Source of the DNA: Flavobacterium flabelliforme
Lineage (GTDB): Bacteria > Bacteroidota > Bacteroidia > Flavobacteriales > Flavobacteriaceae
DNA: 64,000 bases
NCBI RefSeq assembly: GCF_017948675.1
Contig: NZ_JAGFBU010000002.1
Span: 434,001-498,000 of the forward strand
Direction: 5' to 3'
Shown here one piece after another: positions 59,589-64,000 of this stretch. Position numbers and translations under genes: made by a program. The stretch's first letter is position 1, and every line of letters begins with the position of its first letter. A model generated the notes under the pieces. That model was not told the origin of the DNA, did no database searches, and worked only from the letters and a program-made list of their open reading frames with translations.

Positions 59589-61142
59589 ATGATGACGAAA
59601 GATGAAATAGCGCCTACGATTGCTATAACCTCAAATGAAATTGACAGATGTATCGCCATTTTGTCACAGTTAAATACTGATACCGATCAAATATTTGATA
59701 TTGAAAAAGAGCAAAGAACAGCTTTGATAAAAGCAGCGGGACAGTTTTCGAGACCAGATCGTGATGAGCTTTCTCGCAGAAAAAAGGACGGAAGATTAGT
59801 GGCAAAACGCAAGAAAGAAAAGCAAGATAAAACGGCACGTAAAGAAACCGGAATTCGTTATGCTCGTGAAGCTAGTGTGTTTGTAGCTCCAAAATTATTG
59901 GCTTTTAATGAGCTTAATAGCAAAGAGCAATTAGAATTAGAAACCCCTAGAAATTGTTATGTATGTAAAACACCATTTACAAAGATGCATCACTTTTATG
60001 ATACGATGTGTACCGATTGTGGTGATTTTAATTATGCCAAACGTTTTCAAACTGCCGATGTAAAAGGACAAGTAGCAGTAATTACGGGATCTCGACTTAA
60101 AATTGGATACCACATCACACTAATGCTTTTGCGCGGTGGAGCAACGGTGATTGCAACAACTCGTTTTCCGGTGGATTCGGCTTTGCGTTTTTCTAAAGAA
60201 CCCGATTTTATAGATTGGGGACATCGCTTAAAAATACATGGATTGGATTTAAGACATATTCCAAGTGTCGAAATATTCTGCAATTTTATAGAACAGAAAT
60301 ACGAAAGATTGGATATTCTAATTAATAATGCGGCACAAACGGTACGACGTCCTGCAGGGTTTTATACTCATTTGATGCAGAATGAAGAACGCTTACTTTC
60401 TGATTTGCCCAAACAAGCACAAGAATTATTATTAGATCATACGAATTGTTTGGATGAATTGAAGATATTGACTTCTGGCGCCTCTTCCAATCAAAATATG
60501 CCAGTAACTTGGCACGGACCAGAACCTGGAATTGGTTTGCGAGCTTCGGCTAAATTATCTCAAATTCCGTATTCATTTGATAATGCCTTAGTGGCAAATG
60601 AAGTTTTTCCAGAAGGAGAACTTGATGCCGACTTGCAGCAAGTCGATTTAAGGAAAACAAATAGTTGGCGATTGAAATTAGGTCAAATAGAAACTACTGA
60701 AATGATCGAAGTACAACTCGTTAATTCGGTAGCGCCTTTTGTATTATGCAACCGCCTTTCTGAAGTGATGAAAAAAGAAATTACAGGAAAAAAACACATT
60801 ATAAACGTTTCTGCCATGGAAGGGAAGTTTCATCGCTTTTTTAAAGAAGCGCGTCATCCACACACGAACATGGCGAAAGCGGCGCTAAATATGCTTACTC
60901 ACACGGCAGCAGGAGAATTAGCTAAAGTTGGAATTTTTATGAACGCCGTTGATACCGGTTGGGTAACTGACGAAGATCCGGCTGAGTTAGCCAAAAAGAA
61001 ACAAGAAGAGGAAGATTTTCAGCCACCATTGGATATTGTTGATGGTGCAGCCCGAGTAATGGATCCGCTTTTTGACGGAATTAATACAGGGAAACATTGG
61101 TGCGGTAAATTCTTAAAAGACTACAATCCGATTCCTTGGTGA
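59589..61142 (+). CDS. long SDR-family protein with N-terminal Cys knuckle
   Basis: The 517-residue protein has three parts. Residues 1-110 are charged helices ([20 protein letters not shown]). Residues 115-150 contain [21 protein letters not shown] with a following CGD, a likely zinc knuckle of CxxC...CxxC type. Residues 155-end are an SDR domain: [20 protein letters not shown], then [15 protein letters not shown] and [10 protein letters not shown] with the catalytic Ser. The YxxxK motif reads TNMAK, so the catalytic Tyr is Thr. A long insertion separates NNAA from the Ser strand. The NAD(P) fold is present, but normal SDR redox chemistry is doubtful. Single gene. Confidence 0.85.
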   Translation: MMTKDEIAPTIAITSNEIDRCIAILSQLNTDTDQIFDIEKEQRTALIKAAGQFSRPDRDELSRRKKDGRLVAKRKKEKQDKTARKETGIRYAREASVFVAPKLLAFNELNSKEQLELETPRNCYVCKTPFTKMHHFYDTMCTDCGDFNYAKRFQTADVKGQVAVITGSRLKIGYHITLMLLRGGATVIATTRFPVDSALRFSKEPDFIDWGHRLKIHGLDLRHIPSVEIFCNFIEQKYERLDILINNAAQTVRRPAGFYTHLMQNEERLLSDLPKQAQELLLDHTNCLDELKILTSGASSNQNMPVTWHGPEPGIGLRASAKLSQIPYSFDNALVANEVFPEGELDADLQQVDLRKTNSWRLKLGQIETTEMIEVQLVNSVAPFVLCNRLSEVMKKEITGKKHIINVSAMEGKFHRFFKEARHPHTNMAKAALNMLTHTAAGELAKVGIFMNAVDTGWVTDEDPAELAKKKQEEEDFQPPLDIVDGAARVMDPLFDGINTGKHWCGKFLKDYNPIPW

Positions 61143-61158
61143 AAAGATAACATTCAAT

Positions 61159-61198
61159 AAAAAAACCACAACTTAATCTAATTCTGTTGTGGTTTTTT
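61159..61198 (+). terminator. terminator of the long SDR gene
   Basis: AAAAAAACCACAAC and GTTGTGGTTTTTT with a 13-nt loop, 16 nt past the stop. Confidence 0.85.
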
Positions 61199-61227
61199 AT
61201 TATAAATTATCGAAATACTGTAAATAA

Positions 61228-61386
61228 TTACTTGAATTCATTTGTAATTTTAGCATGTCTTTTATCATAATTGGCGCAATCTTTTCCTAATTTAAATATG
61301 AAAAAAAATACAATACCTGCCAGAATAATAGTTGGTATTAACTTAATTTCTTTATTTAGAAAAAATTTAGAATTGTATTTTTTCAT
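61228..61386 (-). CDS. small membrane protein, 52 residues
   Basis: A short minus-strand frame codes for a Lys-rich start (MKKYNSKFFLNKEIKLI), one TM helix (PTIILAGIVFFFIFKLG) and a charged tail (KDCANYDKRHAKITNEFK). The codon use and the inside-positive layout look real. The ATG is preceded by AT-rich DNA with no clear promoter. No family recognised. It fills part of the 405-nt gap before the DinB gene. Confidence 0.55.
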   Translation of the reverse strand: MKKYNSKFFLNKEIKLIPTIILAGIVFFFIFKLGKDCANYDKRHAKITNEFK

Positions 61387-61547
61387 AATTTGTTTTATTG
61401 AGTGATTTTAAAACTTCTTGTTGTCTCTTCGTTTGCCATGGTTGGAAAATTTAGAAGTAGAGTGTTTATGCTAAGTAACGATATAAATAAAAACTGTAAT
61501 CCCATTAAAGCCTTACTTACTGAAAACGGATGTTTTACGTTTCTTTT

Positions 61548-61988
61548 TTATTCTTTCAATATTTGCTTTAAATGATATTCTAAATGAACAACATAATCAA
61601 TTATTAAAAATTCCAAAGTCAAATTTTTATCGTTAATTTTTATTTCTCGTATTAAATTTTCTTTTGTTATTCTTTTGATGATTTCAATGAGTTGTTTATT
61701 GTAAACTTTCCAAAAGGAAATTATTTGTTCTTTTTCAATTTCTTGATAGAAATTATATTCATTCCATTTATTTTGATCATACTTTATTTCTGGATTTTCT
61801 TCAAATTGTCCACGTATAAATCTTTGATGATTATTTGTAGCGCTATCAATTAAATGTCCAATAATTTGTTTTTTACTCCACTTATTTGCAGAGTGTTTTT
61901 TAGAAAAAATTTCATCTTCAATTTTACTAAGAATTTCAGGAATTGTTTCAGTTAAATGTTCAAGTCGACTAATTGATTGTTGAAGCAT
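61548..61988 (-). CDS. DinB-like family protein
   Basis: The 146-residue four-helix protein matches the DinB_2 group: SISRLEHLTETIPEILSKIE, WSKKQIIGHLIDSATNNHQR with the first metal His, and YVVHLEYHLKQIL with the last two His. The three His are in the usual places, so a metal site is likely. Members include thiol-dependent metalloenzymes and stress proteins; the exact role is unknown. Single gene. Confidence 0.85.
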   Translation of the reverse strand: MLQQSISRLEHLTETIPEILSKIEDEIFSKKHSANKWSKKQIIGHLIDSATNNHQRFIRGQFEENPEIKYDQNKWNEYNFYQEIEKEQIISFWKVYNKQLIEIIKRITKENLIREIKINDKNLTLEFLIIDYVVHLEYHLKQILKE

Positions 61989-62139
61989 CTTTTTATTTTA
62001 TCAAATTTTTAACATTTTCAAATTTTCTCATTTTTGTAAAAATAGCAAAATTGCTGTATTAATATTTTACAATTATTAACGAATTTTTTTTTAAACTATA
62101 TAAAGCACTAATGATCCAGAATTTGTGCAGTTTAAATAA

Positions 62140-63669
62140 TTAATTTATAGCTTTAAAACGCTTCATTTCTTCTTGTGGTTCTATAGCATTATATTGTTTC
62201 CAAATACTAGCATCGTAGGATTTTACATTTAGAAATTTAAAGTCAACTTCTTTTATTTTTTCAATTGTTTCAGTAGCTATTTTTGATCTTGATATGTTTA
62301 GGAATTCAGTAGTAGAGTTTGCGTTTCCCTCTATTTTCATGTCAAGTGAAAGTACATCTTTCTCTCCTTTGGCTAACTCAATAAATTTTAATGGGCGATT
62401 CACATAAAAATACATTCCTGAATCTATTGTTGCATATTGCAAATAATAGCCGTTTCCTTCTGATTTTTTTTGAAAAATAATTGTTCCCTTGCTCACATTC
62501 TGAGACACTTTGATGCCCAATAGCAATTTCATGTTAAAACCCTCTAGTTTCTCGCCTTCATCTAAGGTATAGTCTACTCTTAATACAGCATAGTCGTTTT
62601 CTGAAACATATAATTTTCCTGAAAACTTTGCTTTACTTCTTCTAGGTTTAAAGGTTATAACATAGGCAAATTCATTATCAGCAAAATAAGTCGTTCCTTC
62701 GTAGGTATAATTATAAAGATCTGGATCTGTTATAAAATTAAATTTCTTGGTCTGAGCAAAGTTGTTTTGTGACAAAAATGATGTAATATTCCTTTTAGCG
62801 CTAGTCAACTGATTGGTTGCTTCAACACCTATTTTTTTATTTTTTCTGCTATTAAAATCTTTTCGCAAAGAGATGGAATCACGAGAGCCAAAAAGTCCAC
62901 TTTTTACTCGATAATATTTAGTAGAATCAAGGTGTTGCAACATCATATTCATCGCTTTTTTTTCTAAATCCTCAGAGGAAGTAGCGCTACCTTCATTTTT
63001 TAACTTGGTTGCTTTTAAAACTTCTAATTTTGATACGAATGAAGTTTTGCTTTCTTTTTTTACATTGGTGGTGTAATAATTACCAAGAATATCCGTAAAT
63101 TCTTTAGGCGGGTGAGTAATTAGATTATTAGAAAAATTTTTGATATCAGCATTTGCTTTTTGAAGGGTTTGTTTGGTAAATCCTGTTGATTTTTCTATTT
63201 CCACATCAATTGTCTTAGGTTTGAAATAGTCCGATCGTCTGTAAAACACCATGTCTTTTGATGGTGCACCATCACTTACATAATTGCTTTTCAAGTTGGC
63301 TTTGACATTCGCCATAATCTGATCAGGATTTGGTTTTACGTTGGATATAGTAACATCATTCAATTCATAAACAGCGGGAACAAGTTGAATAATAAAATTT
63401 GATTTTTGCAAGTCAGCCACATTAATTTGCTGATTGGCATATCCTAAATAGGAAATACTAAGTTTTGTTTGCTCTGAGCTATTACTTTCTGAAAGTGTAA
63501 AAAAACCTTCGGCATTAGAAACTAAATTTTCAGAATCGTTTACTCTGATATTCGCATAGGGAATGCTTTCTTGAGTAGTGGCATCTATTATTTTACCTTT
63601 GATGTTCTGTGCAACTCCTATTTGATGAAGCAATAAAAGTAGAAACGATTGGATGATGATTTTTTGCAT
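62140..63669 (-). CDS. exported protein with CarboxypepD_reg-like domain
   Basis: The 509-residue protein has a signal peptide (IIQSFLLLLLHQIGVAQ). A CarboxypepD_reg-like domain follows at about residues 22-105 (IKGKIIDATTQESIPYANIR, then SNAEGFFTLSES and ISYLGYANQQINV), and then a large domain rich in strands. There is no TonB plug or barrel after it, so it is not a SusC receptor. It is likely an outer-membrane-associated or periplasmic protein. Function unknown. Single gene. Confidence 0.8.
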   Translation of the reverse strand: MQKIIIQSFLLLLLHQIGVAQNIKGKIIDATTQESIPYANIRVNDSENLVSNAEGFFTLSESNSSEQTKLSISYLGYANQQINVADLQKSNFIIQLVPAVYELNDVTISNVKPNPDQIMANVKANLKSNYVSDGAPSKDMVFYRRSDYFKPKTIDVEIEKSTGFTKQTLQKANADIKNFSNNLITHPPKEFTDILGNYYTTNVKKESKTSFVSKLEVLKATKLKNEGSATSSEDLEKKAMNMMLQHLDSTKYYRVKSGLFGSRDSISLRKDFNSRKNKKIGVEATNQLTSAKRNITSFLSQNNFAQTKKFNFITDPDLYNYTYEGTTYFADNEFAYVITFKPRRSKAKFSGKLYVSENDYAVLRVDYTLDEGEKLEGFNMKLLLGIKVSQNVSKGTIIFQKKSEGNGYYLQYATIDSGMYFYVNRPLKFIELAKGEKDVLSLDMKIEGNANSTTEFLNISRSKIATETIEKIKEVDFKFLNVKSYDASIWKQYNAIEPQEEMKRFKAIN

Positions 63670-63852
63670 TTTTTTGAATAATTGATTTGATGATTAATGA
63701 TGTTTTCTAATTCAGCGCCTTATTGAATTGATTATAAGATACTATCGTTCTTTTTAGCGTTCCAAATATAGAAGATATTACGGCATACTAATTATTAGTG
63801 TAACAGTTTATTAACATTTTTCTTACGAGTAAAACTTTTTTTTATAAAAAAG

Positions 63853-63896
63853 AAACCCAAATAACTTTAGTTTTGACTAAAATTATTTGGGTTTTT
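63853..63896 (-). terminator. terminator of the gene at the right edge
   Basis: AAACCCAAATAA and TTATTTGGGTTTTTT with a nested TTTAGT/ACTAAA stem; a T-run follows on the minus strand. It is 45 nt past the partial gene's stop. Confidence 0.8.
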
Positions 63897-63940
63897 TAAT
63901 ACTAAATAGAAATACTATTTGTGTTGGGACATAAGAAGTT

Positions 63941-64000
63941 TTATCCTTCCATCTTAGCACTCAATTCAAACCAGCGTTCTTCTTTTGCTTCTATTTTGTT
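63941..64000 (-). CDS. C-terminal end of a probable ABC-F family ATPase (partial)
   Basis: The last 19 codons of a minus-strand gene read NKIEAKEERWFELSAKMEG-stop, with the start outside the window. The pattern E-x-RWFELS is what the coiled-coil C-terminal domain of Uup-like ABC-F proteins ends with. Only a fragment is visible, so the name is tentative. Confidence 0.55.
   Translation of the reverse strand, partial: NKIEAKEERWFELSAKMEG

Noticed and set aside
1..64000. CRISPR array, prophage or insertion sequence
   Set aside because: No regular direct repeats with spacers, no integrase, transposase or phage structural genes are seen anywhere in the window.

Overview
The window looks like a chromosomal segment of a Flavobacterium-type member of the Bacteroidota. 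The evidence is a low GC content, intergenic promoters of the Bacteroidota form (TTG or TTTG, 19-23 nt, then TAnnTTTG), few Shine-Dalgarno sequences, many lipoproteins with short tails after the lipobox Cys, a split transketolase, a SecA of more than 1100 residues and DUF families typical of flavobacteria. Most of it is ordinary housekeeping and accessory content. I see no phage, IS element, CRISPR array or large mobile island.

Layout. 1-3300: a cobalamin riboswitch controls a BtuB-like TonB-dependent receptor and a beta-propeller lipoprotein resembling BtuG, a B12 uptake pair; a PduO-type cobalamin adenosyltransferase lies far away at 55.2 kb. 3.4-9.3 kb: S41 protease lipoprotein, an ECF sigma/membrane protein/DUF4252 module, a secreted class II cyclic-nucleotide phosphodiesterase and a kelch protein. 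9.5-9.8 kb: a tRNA operon (two Lys-UUU, one Leu-GAG) whose promoter overlaps the divergent aroK promoter. 10-19 kb: aroK, PyrR-like and S4 proteins, FKBP lipoprotein, split transketolase, a Crp/Fnr regulator next to an Old Yellow Enzyme operon, tandem rhodaneses, an esterase lipoprotein and DoxX. 19.5-27.7 kb: tgt-LptF/G-EamA, accA, dnaB, a GATase1-like secreted protein and a secreted EEP nuclease. 28-33 kb: AhpD plus a second Crp/Fnr gene, then thrS-infC-rpmI-rplT. 33-46 kb: a second ECF module, type II NADH dehydrogenase, DUF3810, pepD, two CPA2 (Kef-type) antiporters with a quinone-reductase-like partner, purB and a sirtuin. 46-51 kb: an accessory stretch with TrmH and MepB, a HigBA toxin-antitoxin pair, two unknown membrane proteins and a decayed gene. 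51-64 kb: secA, DUF2795, PduO, an orphan ABC ATPase, a coiled-coil lipoprotein, carbonic anhydrase, a methyltransferase, an unusual long SDR, DinB, a CarboxypepD_reg protein and the cut-off C-terminus of a probable ABC-F protein.

The points most worth a second look are: infC, whose only plausible start is AUA; two Crp/Fnr-like palindromes placed about 43 nt upstream of the predicted start sites of the OYE operon and the rhodanese operon; a four-copy intergenic repeat family with conserved ends and variable hairpin centres; a cysteine-free sirtuin; a 517-residue SDR with a Cys knuckle and Thr in place of the catalytic Tyr; and a gene remnant at 50.45-50.9 kb that no intact ORF reveals. Domain calls are from reading the protein sequences by eye; no database search was run.
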